Notes: generated by a model from the sequence alone, not told the origin. 39,028 nt of DNA from an uncultured Rhodopila sp. (GCF_903944925.1 NZ_CAJATU010000137.1:1-39028); one strand, 5' to 3'. Counted from the stretch's first letter, positions 7,736-16,595 are shown. Made by a program: numbers and translations.

Positions 7736-8220
7736 ATCAGTTCTCCTGAGAATCCGGTCGCGCTGCAAACCAGCGCCAAGCCATTCGGAACCACCTTGTT
7801 AGGCGTGGCAATCAGCGGCGGCCAGATGCCGGATTGTTCGCCCACCCATATCCCGTATTCCGAACATATCCATGAATCATCGTCGCGCCAATTGCGCTGA
7901 ATGATGAACGATAGAATGGCCAGTTTGTCGTAGGGCTTTTTTTCCTGCGAACGGGCGATCGAATAGAGCTTGTCCGCTTGCTCATCAGGCACCATCTTGG
8001 TCATCCGGTAGCGGTAGATCCATTCCTTGTTGCCATAGCCTTCCGGCCGGCACTGCACGCCTGGGGGCTTGCCCCCAATTCGATCCGAGCGCGCGCCCCA
8101 TAGCCCTTCCGGCAGGATGAGGTCGACGTGACTGAACGGCAGGTTCATGCCGCCATCTTCGGCAATCAGCCAACTGGACAGCCCGCGCGCCCGAACGAAT
8201 TGGTACCCGACTGGCTTCAT
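7732..8220 (-). CDS. Papain-like (YiiX/NlpC-P60-type) putative amidase or peptidase (162 aa)
   Basis: The order of motifs is that of permuted papain-fold enzymes. An early His lies in FSHVDLILP, followed by GVQCRP, a helix region (EQADKLYSIARSQEKKPYDKLAIL) and a later Cys in SWICSEYG. In this superfamily the Cys and His form the catalytic pair and many members cleave or trim peptidoglycan or lipoproteins. The gene sits at the end of the lysis cassette, directly before the exported tail proteins, and overlaps its upstream neighbour by four bases. It could be a virion-associated wall hydrolase or a lysis helper. Family assignment is by motif recognition only. Confidence 0.6.
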   Translation of the reverse strand: MKPVGYQFVRARGLSSWLIAEDGGMNLPFSHVDLILPEGLWGARSDRIGGKPPGVQCRPEGYGNKEWIYRYRMTKMVPDEQADKLYSIARSQEKKPYDKLAILSFIIQRNWRDDDSWICSEYGIWVGEQSGIWPPLIATPNKVVPNGLALVCSATGFSGELM

Positions 8221-8477
8221 GCGCCCTTGGTGTTCGTCATCAGATTCGTCGCCGCGGCACTCAGGTCCGTCGCGAGCTGCTTCAGCAAGTCCTGTTCAAT
8301 CGACGGCAGGGCCGCCAGCAGGTCTGCCACCAACTTGGCATCCGCCACTGCGAAGTTCACGGCCGACGGGTTGGCCGCGACGGATGAAAAGAAATTCGCC
8401 AGGATCGGCAGCACGGTTTTCGCCGCGTCGGCCTGAAGGATGGCTTTCAAAGAGGCAATGATCTGTGCAAGGGTCAT
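8217..8477 (-). CDS. Small helical hypothetical protein in the lysis cassette (86 aa)
   Basis: The ATG at 8477 has CGGAG with seven-base spacing. The longer frame back to 8528 would overlap the holin-like gene and lacks a site. The protein is almost wholly Ala/Leu-rich amphipathic helix (LAQIIASLKAILQADAAKTVLPIL...) with no clear signal peptide. It lies between the holin-like gene and the papain-like protein and ends with an ATGA overlap. A role in lysis timing is plausible from position only. A 6-bp-stem hairpin sits just upstream at 8496-8511. Confidence 0.7.
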   Translation of the reverse strand: MTLAQIIASLKAILQADAAKTVLPILANFFSSVAANPSAVNFAVADAKLVADLLAALPSIEQDLLKQLATDLSAAATNLMTNTKGA

Positions 8478-8495
8478 GGTAACTCCGGTTGTTGC

Positions 8496-8511
8496 GACCG
8501 CCTTTGCGGTC
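8496..8511. promoter_or_regulatory. Hairpin between holin-like gene and 86-residue gene
   Basis: GACCGC and GCGGTC form a perfect 6-bp stem around a 4-base loop in the only notable gap (8478-8524) within the lysis genes. No T-run follows on the minus strand, so it is not a standard terminator. It lies just upstream of the CGGAG site of the next gene and could tune its translation or mRNA stability. Confidence 0.4.
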
Positions 8512-8524
8512 ATTGGTATAACGC

Positions 8525-8767
8525 TCAATTTTGCGAGGGAGGCGCGGGAGGGTTGCCGCCCTTCTCCTGTAAGCTCATGGTCGTGATGGTCCTGAGCGCA
8601 GCCATCAAGACCGCTGAGAACGTCCCGACGGCCTGAATGGTCTGCGCGTGCAAACCGATTTCAGCCAGCAGATTCGGCATCAGCGGGGCGATGTTGCTCA
8701 ACACCGCGAGAGCCACAGCGGCCCACATGGTGATCGATTTCGCGGAACCTTTGATGATCGGGGTCAT
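8525..8767 (-). CDS. Putative holin (80 aa)
   Basis: The protein has a basic N-terminus (MTPIIKGSAKS), one hydrophobic segment at about residues 14-36 (MWAAVALAVLSNIAPLMPNL) and a second weaker one at about 46-62 (AVGTFSAVLMAALRTITTM). A hydrophilic Pro-rich tail follows. Size, topology and position immediately after the endolysin gene fit a two-segment holin, which would permeabilise the inner membrane to release the endolysin. The start overlaps the endolysin stop (ATGA, 8764-8767). No sequence-level family match is claimed. Confidence 0.6.
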   Translation of the reverse strand: MTPIIKGSAKSITMWAAVALAVLSNIAPLMPNLLAEIGLHAQTIQAVGTFSAVLMAALRTITTMSLQEKGGNPPAPPSQN

Positions 8768-9180
8768 ACAGTCACCGTGATAGGGTTGTTGGTGAAAGCT
8801 CGCCAGTTAGGCATTTGACAGTGCGGAAATTCGCGAAACGGGAAGCCGGGAGAGCCGGCCCAGTCGAGGCCGACAGACGTGGCGATGGCGCCGTACGTCA
8901 CCCACAGCGGGTCGACGTCAGACCAGACCGGCTTGCCGTTGTTCATCGGGCAGGCGTCGAACGCGAGACCGTAGTTGTGCGCGCTCGAGCCGGCCGGCGC
9001 ATTGGTCACGATCGGGCCTGGTGCGGTCCTACCTTGTGCATACAGCGCGGCCTGTTCGGCGTTCGATCGGTACGTGCAATACAGCAGCACGTCAAACCCT
9101 TGCTGTTTCGCCACGGCCAGAAACTGCGTGGCCAGCGGCTGAAACTGCGGGTGCAGGTCGCTGATAGACCGGCTGCTCAT
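8764..9180 (-). CDS. M15-family peptidase endolysin, L-alanyl-D-glutamate endopeptidase type (138 aa)
   Basis: The zinc-binding motifs of Peptidase_M15 endolysins are present: SAHNYGLAFD (His68 and Asp75 of SxHxxGxAxD) and, near the end, FPHCQMP with the third ligand His120. The upstream YRSNAEQAALYAQG block is also typical. Length is as expected for a single-domain enzyme of this class. It cleaves peptide cross-bridges of peptidoglycan at the end of infection. There is no signal peptide, so release should depend on the adjacent holin. It overlaps both neighbours by four bases. Confidence 0.9.
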   Translation of the reverse strand: MSSRSISDLHPQFQPLATQFLAVAKQQGFDVLLYCTYRSNAEQAALYAQGRTAPGPIVTNAPAGSSAHNYGLAFDACPMNNGKPVWSDVDPLWVTYGAIATSVGLDWAGSPGFPFREFPHCQMPNWRAFTNNPITVTV

Positions 9181-9392
9181 TGGTGATCCCTTTCAAGAAA
9201 CCGCCCCTTGAGCGTTGCCAGGTCCACCTTGATATCCGAAATATCCTTTTGCACTGTGTCGAATTGCCGCACGTAACGTCCGAGTGCCCAGTAAAGGAGC
9301 TTGATCCAAATTCCTCCGATGAAAGTCAAAATGACTCCGATTGTGCCTCCGTGCTGGGCAACGGCCGTCGATAGGTCGTTTCCATTGTCCAT
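9177..9392 (-). CDS. Membrane-anchored coiled-coil protein of the lysis cassette, spanin-like or XhlA-like (71 aa)
   Basis: The ATG at 9392 follows AAAGGAG closely. An upstream ATG at 9419 has no visible site. One hydrophobic segment (TIGVILTFIGGIWIKLLYWAL) is followed by a charged helix with heptad character (VQKDISDIKVDLATLKGRFLE). An N-terminal membrane anchor with a C-terminal coiled coil next to endolysin and holin fits an inner-membrane spanin or a small holin-associated protein. No outer-membrane lipoprotein partner was found overlapping it. Confidence 0.6.
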   Translation of the reverse strand: MDNGNDLSTAVAQHGGTIGVILTFIGGIWIKLLYWALGRYVRQFDTVQKDISDIKVDLATLKGRFLERDHQ

Positions 9393-9419
9393 GTCGCTCC
9401 TTTGCGATTCGGAAAACAT

Positions 9420-9626
9420 CTATTGAGTTGCCGTCGCTTCACCGTCCATAGAAAACGAATCGCGCGCCTTCGCCGCGGTCACATTCGCGCTGATCTGGCG
9501 CTCCAAATTGGCCACTACCGGATGCACCAGCTTGTAAGGCCCCTCATGCAACGCCTGCAGGATCACCAGCATGTCTTTCGCCGGGATGTGGTAGTCGGCA
9601 TCTTTCAGATCAATTTGTGTCGCCAA
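9420..9626 (-). CDS. Small hypothetical protein (68 aa)
   Basis: A TTG start at 9626 has an excellent AGGAG six bases upstream and overlaps the end of the cupin gene by 17 bases. The product is soluble, contains DADYHIPAKDMLVILQALHEGPYKLVHPVVANLERQ and has no recognised motif. The pattern of a short strand and helices with conserved-looking Pro and His suggests a folded domain. It sits between the cupin and the lysis cassette. Function unknown. Confidence 0.65.
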   Translation of the reverse strand: MATQIDLKDADYHIPAKDMLVILQALHEGPYKLVHPVVANLERQISANVTAAKARDSFSMDGEATATQ

Positions 9627-9951
9627 TTTGCACTCCTAGGACGCCGGCGCGTTCGGTGATCGGCAGCGTGCGATAGTCCGCCGGCATGCCATTCAGAAAA
9701 AGATTCAAGATGCGCGCTGTGGTACTTTCGCAACGGATAGTGTGCCGCACCGCATTATCAAAATCCAACACATCGCCGGCCAATCCGAGCCGCTCGGCGC
9801 CCGGCAGCACCAGCCGCACCAGGCCGTCGAGGATTACGATGTTGTGCGCCGTATCTTTGTCGTGTGCGTGCCACGGCAGCGCATCGCCGCGGTCGAAGTC
9901 GTAGCGAATGCCGAACAGGGCGCCGGATTCGTACCAGGCGAAGCGGATCAT
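9610..9951 (-). CDS. Cupin-like phage protein (113 aa)
   Basis: A single beta-barrel of the cupin type is suggested by WHAHDKDTAHNIVILDG (the HxH...H...G pattern of motif 1) and GDVLDFDNAVRHTI (motif 2 with His). Such small cupins are seen among tail genes of podoviruses, where they may bind a metal or sugar; the role there is not established to my knowledge. The start ATG overlaps the stop of the glycine-rich protein (ATGA, 9948-9951). Confidence 0.7.
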   Translation of the reverse strand: MIRFAWYESGALFGIRYDFDRGDALPWHAHDKDTAHNIVILDGLVRLVLPGAERLGLAGDVLDFDNAVRHTIRCESTTARILNLFLNGMPADYRTLPITERAGVLGVQIGDTN

Positions 9952-10535
9952 GTGTAATAGAACGCGACCACGCCCGCGTTCCCCAAGGTGCGGCCGGTTT
10001 GCGCCGCGTTGTTGCCGCCGTGACCGCCGGCGGTGCCCGTTGTATTGATGCCCGTTACCGCCGCGCCGCCTGGGCCGCCGACATTGCCCGCGCCCCCCGC
10101 GGTGCCCGTGTTGCCGGTCGTATTGGCGGCCGTGCCGCCGCTCGCCGTGCCGCCTGCGCCGCCTGCCCCGCCAGTGCCCGCCGCCGCGCCTGCCGAGCCA
10201 CCATTGGCCGTCATGGTGGCGATCGTCTGCGTACCCGAACTCACCGAGCTGGCCGCCACATTGTCAGCGGAGCCGACGACGTAATTGAACGTGAGACCGC
10301 CGGTCACGGCCATGGACGTGCGCGAATAGCCGCCCGAGCCGCCGCCGCCGCCGCCCGCGGCCGTGCAGCCGGTGCCGGTGCCGGTGCCGCCATCGCCCGT
10401 GCCTCCCCATACTTCCAGCACGCAATTCTGTGCGAGCGGCGGCACCGTCTCAGTCCCGCTGCCCGCCGTGGTATAGGCGTGCAGCGTCGGCGTGATGGTT
10501 TCCGATTGGCCGAGCAGCATTTGCATGATGCTCAT
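9948..10535 (-). CDS. Glycine-rich tail fibre/tip protein (195 aa)
   Basis: After a short N-terminus (TITPTLHAYTTAGSGTETVP) comes a beta-entry VLEVWGGTGDGG followed by long Gly/Ala/Thr-rich stretches. The end is GNAGVVAFYYT. This is the layout of the glycine-rich (Gly_rich) phage adhesin domain, which folds as packed polyglycine-II helices at fibre tips and binds host receptors. The ATG at 10535 overlaps the fibre stop at 10532. Low-complexity regions of this type are recombination-prone. Family recognition is by pattern. Confidence 0.75.
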   Translation of the reverse strand: MSIMQMLLGQSETITPTLHAYTTAGSGTETVPPLAQNCVLEVWGGTGDGGTGTGTGCTAAGGGGGGSGGYSRTSMAVTGGLTFNYVVGSADNVAASSVSSGTQTIATMTANGGSAGAAAGTGGAGGAGGTASGGTAANTTGNTGTAGGAGNVGGPGGAAVTGINTTGTAGGHGGNNAAQTGRTLGNAGVVAFYYT

Positions 10536-11878
10536 GTGACGCCCGGGCCGCCCACGATGCATTCCGTGCCGCTCTCAAACCAGATGGTTGCCATGCCCCG
10601 CGGCGCCAGCGTGCGACTGCCGGTCGTTGTGGTGCCGGCGAGGCGCATGGTCGAGATCCCGGCGCTGATGGTGATGGCGCTGCCCGAATTGTTATAGATC
10701 GAGAATGCATCGCCTTGCGCGAAGGTCGAATTCGGCACCGTGATGGTGCCGGTGGCATTGATCATCTTGTTGCGATCAGAGAGCGCTGCCGTGGTATTTG
10801 ATGAGGCGGGAACGCCACTGAAAATTTGCTTGCCGCCGATGTATAAGCCATTCGCATTGAACGTATCGACGCCTTGGCCGCCGCCGGTCGCGCTCGCGGT
10901 ATATAGGCTGCCATCACCGCCGATAATGAAGCGCGCAATCGACTGTGTGCAGAGATTTACTGAGGTGTTCTGATTGGTGCCGACATAGAGCGGATTGGTG
11001 GTGATAGAAATCACTTCCGCATAGCCGGTGGCGATATAGGAACCGACCGACAGAGAAATGGGCCCCGCATAGACCTGCTGCGTGGTCGCGCCCGTGTTAT
11101 CGCCGAAAATCGCCACCGAGTTGCTCGCCACGCCGGCGACAATGAGCGTGGTGCCGCTGGCTGGCGCATGTAACGTGAAATTGCCGGAACCGTTCAAATC
11201 CATGCGGGTCACATTGCCGGCCGTAAGCTTCACGCCGTTGTAACCGGAGAGCATCGTGCCGGGGCCGCCATAGCCCGTGAACGTCGCCATGGTCATGCCA
11301 TAGTACGAAGCCGTCGCGCCATCAATCGTGCCGGTCTGTGATTCCAGCGCATAGCCGACCATGGCATCGGTGCCCTGCAATGAAATGGCCAGATTGCCAG
11401 ATACCTTAATTGCGGCGTTCGTGCCATTGCCGGCCGCCACCGCCAGCGTCGCGCCAGCGCTCGCCGGGGTCGCAATGGTCACGGTGCCGGTCAATGAGCC
11501 TAAACCGCCGGGGAAACTGACAACACCCGCATTGCTAATGGACAGCGCCGAGTTGCCAAGCACCGACAGGGTGATGCCGCTGGCATCCGTTACCGCCATC
11601 GAAAAACTAGGGTTGTTCGTGCCACCGGTGCGCGCGATCGAAAAGACTGCGCCGTCTGAGCCGCGCGTCAGCGCCAACACTTGACCGGATGGCAATCCCC
11701 ACGACAGCGATGCGTTCGGCACGCTCTGCCCGTCTTTCGTCAGGCACAGGCCAATGCCGCTTGCAAAATCGTTATCCTCGGTGTCGAACTTGGTGGCGCT
11801 GATCGGCAGGTTCGCCGCCGCATCGGCTGACCAGGAGGGGTAGCCGCGAGAATAGACGCCGGAACCGTTCCAACTCAT
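10532..11878 (-). CDS. Tail fibre protein (448 aa)
   Basis: The start ATG at 11878 (MSWNGSGVYSRGYPSWSADA) is preceded by GGAG nine bases away; upstream in-frame codons offer no better start. The N-terminus with FDTEDNDFASGIGLCLTKDG is a common virion-attachment segment of podophage fibres. The middle is repetitive, beta-rich and Gly/Ser/Thr/Ala-rich. The last 60 residues (GDAFSIYNNSGSAITI ... RTLAPRGMATIWF) form a small beta module also seen in other proteins here. It lies after the internal proteins and before the glycine-rich tip, so it is probably the main adsorption fibre. Confidence 0.8.
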   Translation of the reverse strand: MSWNGSGVYSRGYPSWSADAAANLPISATKFDTEDNDFASGIGLCLTKDGQSVPNASLSWGLPSGQVLALTRGSDGAVFSIARTGGTNNPSFSMAVTDASGITLSVLGNSALSISNAGVVSFPGGLGSLTGTVTIATPASAGATLAVAAGNGTNAAIKVSGNLAISLQGTDAMVGYALESQTGTIDGATASYYGMTMATFTGYGGPGTMLSGYNGVKLTAGNVTRMDLNGSGNFTLHAPASGTTLIVAGVASNSVAIFGDNTGATTQQVYAGPISLSVGSYIATGYAEVISITTNPLYVGTNQNTSVNLCTQSIARFIIGGDGSLYTASATGGGQGVDTFNANGLYIGGKQIFSGVPASSNTTAALSDRNKMINATGTITVPNSTFAQGDAFSIYNNSGSAITISAGISTMRLAGTTTTGSRTLAPRGMATIWFESGTECIVGGPGVT

Positions 11879-11922
11879 GGCGTCGCGCTCCGATCCGGTG
11901 TAGCGTATGGCATATGCATTGC

Positions 11923-13518
11923 TTATTGACTCTGCTGTGCTTGGGCTGGATTTACTGGTTGGGCGCCAAGTCGCCGGGCCTGCGCTAACCCCTGAGCAAT
12001 CGCCGCCGCCTTGGCGCGCGTCGGCCCGAGATCGTTGAGACCGCTCGCCGCCGCCGTCAGGCCGCGCTGCGCTGGCCCCAAGGCATAGGCAGTAGCTGCG
12101 CTTCGCGCCGCCGGATAAGCGAGACCGGCACCCAACCCCCATAAACTGCCGGTCGCATGTTCGCCCGCCAGCGCCATGACGGTGGCGAGCGTCCCACCCA
12201 GATGATTGATGCCGGCGCTGCCGATCTTGGCCGGCGACTGCGATGCCTTGTCGTAGGCGCTGCCGAATTCGGCTGCGGTGCGCAAATCGCCCGTCAAAGG
12301 TTCGTCGCGCTTCAAGGCGTTGGAGAGCGCCTTGATGGATACATCATTGGTCCCATCGGTTAACGCATCCTCGACGGTATGCGTTTTGGCGATCAACTGC
12401 CGCGCCGCCTTGAAATTCTGCACGATGCCATTCGGCACCTGCTTCGCCGCCGCCTGCGTGCCGAGTGAGCGCTCGATTTGATCCTCCAATGCATTGGAAA
12501 GCGTCTTGAAATCCCGCCCGACCGCGCTATTGCCGGCGCGAAACGCTGCGGAGGCCGCATCGCGCAGTTCGCTGATTTTATCGATCGCATGGCCGGCATC
12601 GAATGACGGCACATCGAGCGTGTCGAGTTCGCCCGCAACGGGTGAGGGCGTAGAGCCGGGGAAGGATTGCTGCATGCCGTTGTATTTGTCGCGCAGCGAT
12701 TCCAACACCTTGGCAAACGTGCCATCGGTCTGAATCGGCCCGGCCTGGCGCACCGCCTCGTACGCTTTGCCAGCCTCGGCGCGCACCGCTTGCAGCGCTT
12801 GCGCGGTCAGCGGCGCATCGGGATTCAGGCCCACAGCCTTGGATGCGGCCACATTGGCCACCGCCTGATTCTTGAGGCTGGCGGCCTGTTGCACGGCGAT
12901 TTTTCCGGCCGCCGTTTCCGCGACCCAGTTCGCGGCCGAGGGATTGGCGGTATAGGGCGGCACGACATAGCCGGCATCCTGAAATTTCTTAAGCTGCTGC
13001 GCGGTCATCTGCGCTTTGGTTTCATCCGGCGTCATGAACGAGGCCGGGACCGCGGGACCTTTCGGGGCGATATTGAGAAGTCCCGCCAACCGCTGCAGGC
13101 CCGTGGCGGCTTCCGGGGCCGTGGCCGCCATACCCCCCGCAGCCATCGGCATCACCACGTCGGCCGCCTTTTCCACCGCGCCTTGCGGTGCGCCGAACGC
13201 TTGATCGAGTTGCTGGCGCCACGCATCGGAGGAATACGGCAAATTGGCCGGATGGCCGGCCAGATTCGAGATGCCGTTCACCGCCGCCTCGCCGAAGTCC
13301 GACACCATATTAGGCACCGCGAGCAGCGCCTCAGTCGGCCAGCGGATCGCTTGCCCCGCCCAATGCTTCAAATCCTCACCGGTATGATCGGTGGCGATCT
13401 GCGCCTCAAGCCGCGCCAGCGTATCGGGATCGGTGATGGGCTGGCCGGCGGCCGGGGGCGCGGCCTTTACCTGCGCTTCCAACGCGGCCAATTGGTCCGG
13501 GTCGGTGATGATGGCCAT
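11923..13518 (-). CDS. Large helical internal virion / DNA-ejection-type protein (531 aa)
   Basis: The ATG at 13518 shares one base with the preceding stop (TGATG) and follows GGCGGA. The N-terminus contains two copies of ITDPDxLAxLEAQ. The middle is almost entirely helical, Ala-rich and amphipathic, and the last quarter holds a Gly/Ala-rich region that could associate with a membrane. This composition and its place beside two other Ala/Gln/Pro-rich proteins fit the ejection proteins of short-tailed phages, which leave the capsid and form a conduit across the envelope. No enzymatic motif was seen. Confidence 0.65.
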   Translation of the reverse strand: MAIITDPDQLAALEAQVKAAPPAAGQPITDPDTLARLEAQIATDHTGEDLKHWAGQAIRWPTEALLAVPNMVSDFGEAAVNGISNLAGHPANLPYSSDAWRQQLDQAFGAPQGAVEKAADVVMPMAAGGMAATAPEAATGLQRLAGLLNIAPKGPAVPASFMTPDETKAQMTAQQLKKFQDAGYVVPPYTANPSAANWVAETAAGKIAVQQAASLKNQAVANVAASKAVGLNPDAPLTAQALQAVRAEAGKAYEAVRQAGPIQTDGTFAKVLESLRDKYNGMQQSFPGSTPSPVAGELDTLDVPSFDAGHAIDKISELRDAASAAFRAGNSAVGRDFKTLSNALEDQIERSLGTQAAAKQVPNGIVQNFKAARQLIAKTHTVEDALTDGTNDVSIKALSNALKRDEPLTGDLRTAAEFGSAYDKASQSPAKIGSAGINHLGGTLATVMALAGEHATGSLWGLGAGLAYPAARSAATAYALGPAQRGLTAAASGLNDLGPTRAKAAAIAQGLAQARRLGAQPVNPAQAQQSQ

Positions 13519-15281
13519 CAGTCCGCCGTTTCCCAGTGACCATCGGCATATTTGTGCGCCGTCTTGCCATTGACCGTCGCTGTCGCGATCGGCGTCGCTT
13601 TGCCAGCCGGCGCCGCGGCGGCCGGCCCGAACTGCGCGGCGGGGTGGGTATCCAGCCACTTGGCAAAGGGCACGCGATTGGCGTACCACGATTCAAACCG
13701 CTGCGGATTGCCCTGCAACTGGTCGTGGTAGTAACCGTAATCGGTCGATCGCTGCTTTGAAAAGCCGGCGGCCTGGTTGTCGAGTTGCACCAGGCGCGAG
13801 ATGGCGCCCTTGAGCATCTCCGGGCTCGGGCTCGCATCATTCGCCAGTATTTGAAATTCGGATGCCGCGGGCCGGCCGCCGAAGGTCGGCTTGAGCGACA
13901 GCAAGGGGTTGCGCAGCAAGAATTTCTTAAGCTCGGCCGAGTCATTGACCGTCTTGGCGTCCGGTATCCAAGGCACCGAGACGCCGAGTTCGGACGCCTT
14001 GGCGCCGAGCTTCAAGAGCGCCGCCGATAGCGGGCCGGTTTCGCTCGAGTTCAGCACCTTGAGCGCCTCATTGTTGAACGCGATGCGCTGATCGGCCAGG
14101 TCCGCCTCCGATCCGTATTTGTCCGACAGTTCGTCGTTTTTCTTGGCCATGCCGGCGACGAGTTCCTTCTGGTACGGATCTTCGCCCAGGCCCGAAGGAT
14201 TCGGGCGCACCGGCGCGCCCTTCCAGATGCCGGGCGTGACGCCGGCAGGCGTCGGCGGCGCCTGGGTGACGACGTGACCGGCGCCGGATGACGCAGGGCC
14301 AGTCTGCGGGCCGCTGCCCGGCGGCGCCGCACCGGTGCCGGACAGGCCCGCGCCCGGGCCGAAGTAATTGCGCGGCGCACCGGGCAGACCGGGCGGCAGG
14401 CCGAAACTGTAAGTTGAGCCGCCGCCGGGCGTCTGGAATTCGTGAATGCTGCCCTGCGCTGTGCCCTGCGCCACGGCCTGGTGCTGCTGCGCCAGCGCCG
14501 GCGCAAGGCCGGGGATGTTGAACGCCGCGGAGGGGTTGCCGCTTGAGTCCCGACTGAAATCCATGCCGGGCGGCAGGTTCGGGCTGCGCACCCAGTGAAA
14601 CCCGCCTTGGCCATCCGGGATGCCCACCTCGCCGCCGGAGCGCAACTCGACCAGCCCCTTTTTCAGCGCCTCGGCCTTCATCTGTTGTTGCGCCGCCGCC
14701 ACATTGCCGCCGTTGGCGGCCAGCGCGGTGCGCCATTCGGGCGTACCGGCCGCCATTTCGGCGAATTTGTCGGGGTGCTGGGTGAACAGCGCATAAGCCA
14801 CTTGCGGCGGCAAATTGAACGGATTGAGCGGATTCGCGGCCGGCGGTCCCTGAGTCGGCGCGGATGCGCCTGGCAAGCCAGCATTGGGCGGCGGCGGTGC
14901 GGCGGGTTGTCCGGCATCCGCGGCGCCAGCGCCGCCGGTATAGCCGCCTTGCGGGCCCTGATCGACTGGCGCGGCCGGCGCTTGCTGACCGCCCCCGAAG
15001 GCGCCCAAGGCCTGCGCCATCATCTGCGCGCGGCTTTGGTTCGAGGTATCGGTGGCCTTCTTGGCCAGCAACGCCTCGACCAGCTTGGAGACGCCCGACA
15101 GCGGCGATAGGCGCGCCTGCTGGTAGATGCCTTTGACGCCCGAACTCGGCTGCTGCACCTCGGCCGGCGACAGGGCCATGCCCTGCAGCGCCTGGGCGAG
15201 TTGCTGCTGCCTGAGCGAGGCGAGGTAGGCCTGCGGGTCGACGCCCGGTGGCACCATGGGCAGGGCGGCTGCGTCAGGCAT
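13518..15281 (-). CDS. Pro/Gly/Ala-rich internal virion protein (587 aa)
   Basis: The N-terminal 90 residues are helical (PQAYLASLRQQQLAQALQGM). About residues 95-330 are a low-complexity Pro/Gly/Ala/Gln linker with scattered aromatic anchors. The C-terminal third is a helical domain with WTP-like and YDYYHDQ-like elements and a Pro/Ala tail. No lytic transglycosylase or peptidase motif is evident. It overlaps both flanking genes by a few bases and lies in the ejection-protein block. I regard it as structural, probably injected with the DNA. Confidence 0.6.
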   Translation of the reverse strand: MPDAAALPMVPPGVDPQAYLASLRQQQLAQALQGMALSPAEVQQPSSGVKGIYQQARLSPLSGVSKLVEALLAKKATDTSNQSRAQMMAQALGAFGGGQQAPAAPVDQGPQGGYTGGAGAADAGQPAAPPPPNAGLPGASAPTQGPPAANPLNPFNLPPQVAYALFTQHPDKFAEMAAGTPEWRTALAANGGNVAAAQQQMKAEALKKGLVELRSGGEVGIPDGQGGFHWVRSPNLPPGMDFSRDSSGNPSAAFNIPGLAPALAQQHQAVAQGTAQGSIHEFQTPGGGSTYSFGLPPGLPGAPRNYFGPGAGLSGTGAAPPGSGPQTGPASSGAGHVVTQAPPTPAGVTPGIWKGAPVRPNPSGLGEDPYQKELVAGMAKKNDELSDKYGSEADLADQRIAFNNEALKVLNSSETGPLSAALLKLGAKASELGVSVPWIPDAKTVNDSAELKKFLLRNPLLSLKPTFGGRPAASEFQILANDASPSPEMLKGAISRLVQLDNQAAGFSKQRSTDYGYYHDQLQGNPQRFESWYANRVPFAKWLDTHPAAQFGPAAAAPAGKATPIATATVNGKTAHKYADGHWETAD

Positions 15282-15555
15282 TCATCGGCCCCTGGGCGGC
15301 GCCAGACAGGTTCGGCGCCAAAGGCGGCGACGCGGCCGCGCTCCCGGCATCCGACATGGCGGTGCCTTGCGGCACGGTATTGAGCAACCGGCGGCTTTTG
15401 GCCAGCATTAGGGCCTTGGCCAATTGCTGCATCGCATCGGGCGACACCGCCATGCCGGGCGCGGCTTGGCCTGGGATCTTCATGGGCGCGACCATGGAAG
15501 GCGCGCTCGAAATGGCGCCCATCGGCATCATCATCGGCGTCTGGGTGTACGGCAT
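15274..15555 (-). CDS. Small Met/Pro/Ala-rich structural protein (93 aa)
   Basis: The protein has 13 methionines in 93 residues, clustered at the N-terminus (TPMMMPMGAISSAPSMVAPM), then a short helix (DAMQQLAKALMLAKSRRLL) and a flexible tail. The start shares one base with the previous stop and the end overlaps the next gene by eight bases. Its composition resembles the neighbouring internal proteins, suggesting an accessory or scaffold of that complex. Family unknown. Confidence 0.65.
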   Translation of the reverse strand: MPYTQTPMMMPMGAISSAPSMVAPMKIPGQAAPGMAVSPDAMQQLAKALMLAKSRRLLNTVPQGTAMSDAGSAAASPPLAPNLSGAAQGPMNA

Positions 15556-16595
15556 CAGGCAAGCCCCAAGTACATGAGATAGGCCGCGCCCAGGCTCGAG
15601 GCATCGGACAGCGCCGCATTGCTCGAGGCGACATTGGCGTTGTAGCCAGCCAATTGCCCGGCGTACTGATTCTGGAACGCCGACATGATGTCGGGCGCAC
15701 TGGTCGAGCTCTGCGCCGGCGCGATCCCCTGCGGCGTGTTGACCTGCGTGCCGCCCATCAGCGCCTGCAACTGATTCAACGGCACGCCGGTCTGCGTGGC
15801 CCAGTTCTGCAGTGCTTGGCCGGTGGTCTGGTTGTTCAATTGCGCACCCGACAGGCCCTGGCTGAATTGCTGGCCGGCGGCGGTATTGGCGAATTGGCCG
15901 GCTGACAGGTCCTCGCCGAACAGTTGCTGATTGGTGTTCGCTGCCTCGTTGTACTGCGTGTTCTGCAGGCCGGTGCCGGCGGTAATCGCCGCGCCCGCGG
16001 CCTGGGTCTGGGCATTCGCGACCTGCGCATTGAAGGCCGCCATGGCGTTGTCGTAGGCCGGGTCGCCCGGGTGCGCGCCGGAATTGCGCAGGCTCGAGTC
16101 CAACTGCTCCTGCTGCTGTTGCAGGCCCGGCATGATGGCCGCTTCTTCGCCGGCGAGAGCCGTATTCTGCCCGTATTGCTCATAGCCTTGGGTGGGACCG
16201 ATGCCGGGCACGTTCGAGGTGTTGAGGCTGGTTTGCACCGGTGCCGTGCCGTTCACCCCATACTGCAGCGCCGGGGTCTGCGGCGCGCCCGTGCCGGCGA
16301 TGCCGGCGAGTTGCTGCTGGACCTGACCCGCGATGCCTTGATTGCCCTGCTCGAGGCTCTGCTGGGTGTTCAGCAACTGCTGCTGCGGCGCGGATAAGGC
16401 CGTGGTCTGGGTATACATCGGCGCGCCGGTGGTCGGATCGTAGCCCGAAATCTGGTACGACGTGGTGCCGGTCGGCGTCACCGTGTCGGTCGAGTTCAGC
16501 GCCTTGTTATAGGCCGCTGCCTGGGTGCCGTATTGGTATTGCGCCGCCGCGGACTGATACGGATCGGGCGAGGAGGGCGCGCTGCCTTTGCTCAT
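15555..16595 (-). CDS. Gln/Ala-rich internal virion or tail-tube protein (346 aa)
   Basis: The opening PDPYQSAAAQYQYGTQAAAYNKALN and the following block with a strand-forming TSYQISGYDPTTGAPMYTQT are recognisable from podophage proteins placed between the tail nozzle and the ejection proteins. Most of the rest is long Gln/Ala/Asn-rich helix (QQQQEQLDSSLRNSGAHPGDPAYDNAMAAF). The LSAPQQQLLNTQQ segment is also typical. The start overlaps the preceding stop (ATGA). It is likely a virion component of the ejectosome; the exact role is not known. Confidence 0.65.
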   Translation of the reverse strand: MSKGSAPSSPDPYQSAAAQYQYGTQAAAYNKALNSTDTVTPTGTTSYQISGYDPTTGAPMYTQTTALSAPQQQLLNTQQSLEQGNQGIAGQVQQQLAGIAGTGAPQTPALQYGVNGTAPVQTSLNTSNVPGIGPTQGYEQYGQNTALAGEEAAIMPGLQQQQEQLDSSLRNSGAHPGDPAYDNAMAAFNAQVANAQTQAAGAAITAGTGLQNTQYNEAANTNQQLFGEDLSAGQFANTAAGQQFSQGLSGAQLNNQTTGQALQNWATQTGVPLNQLQALMGGTQVNTPQGIAPAQSSTSAPDIMSAFQNQYAGQLAGYNANVASSNAALSDASSLGAAYLMYLGLA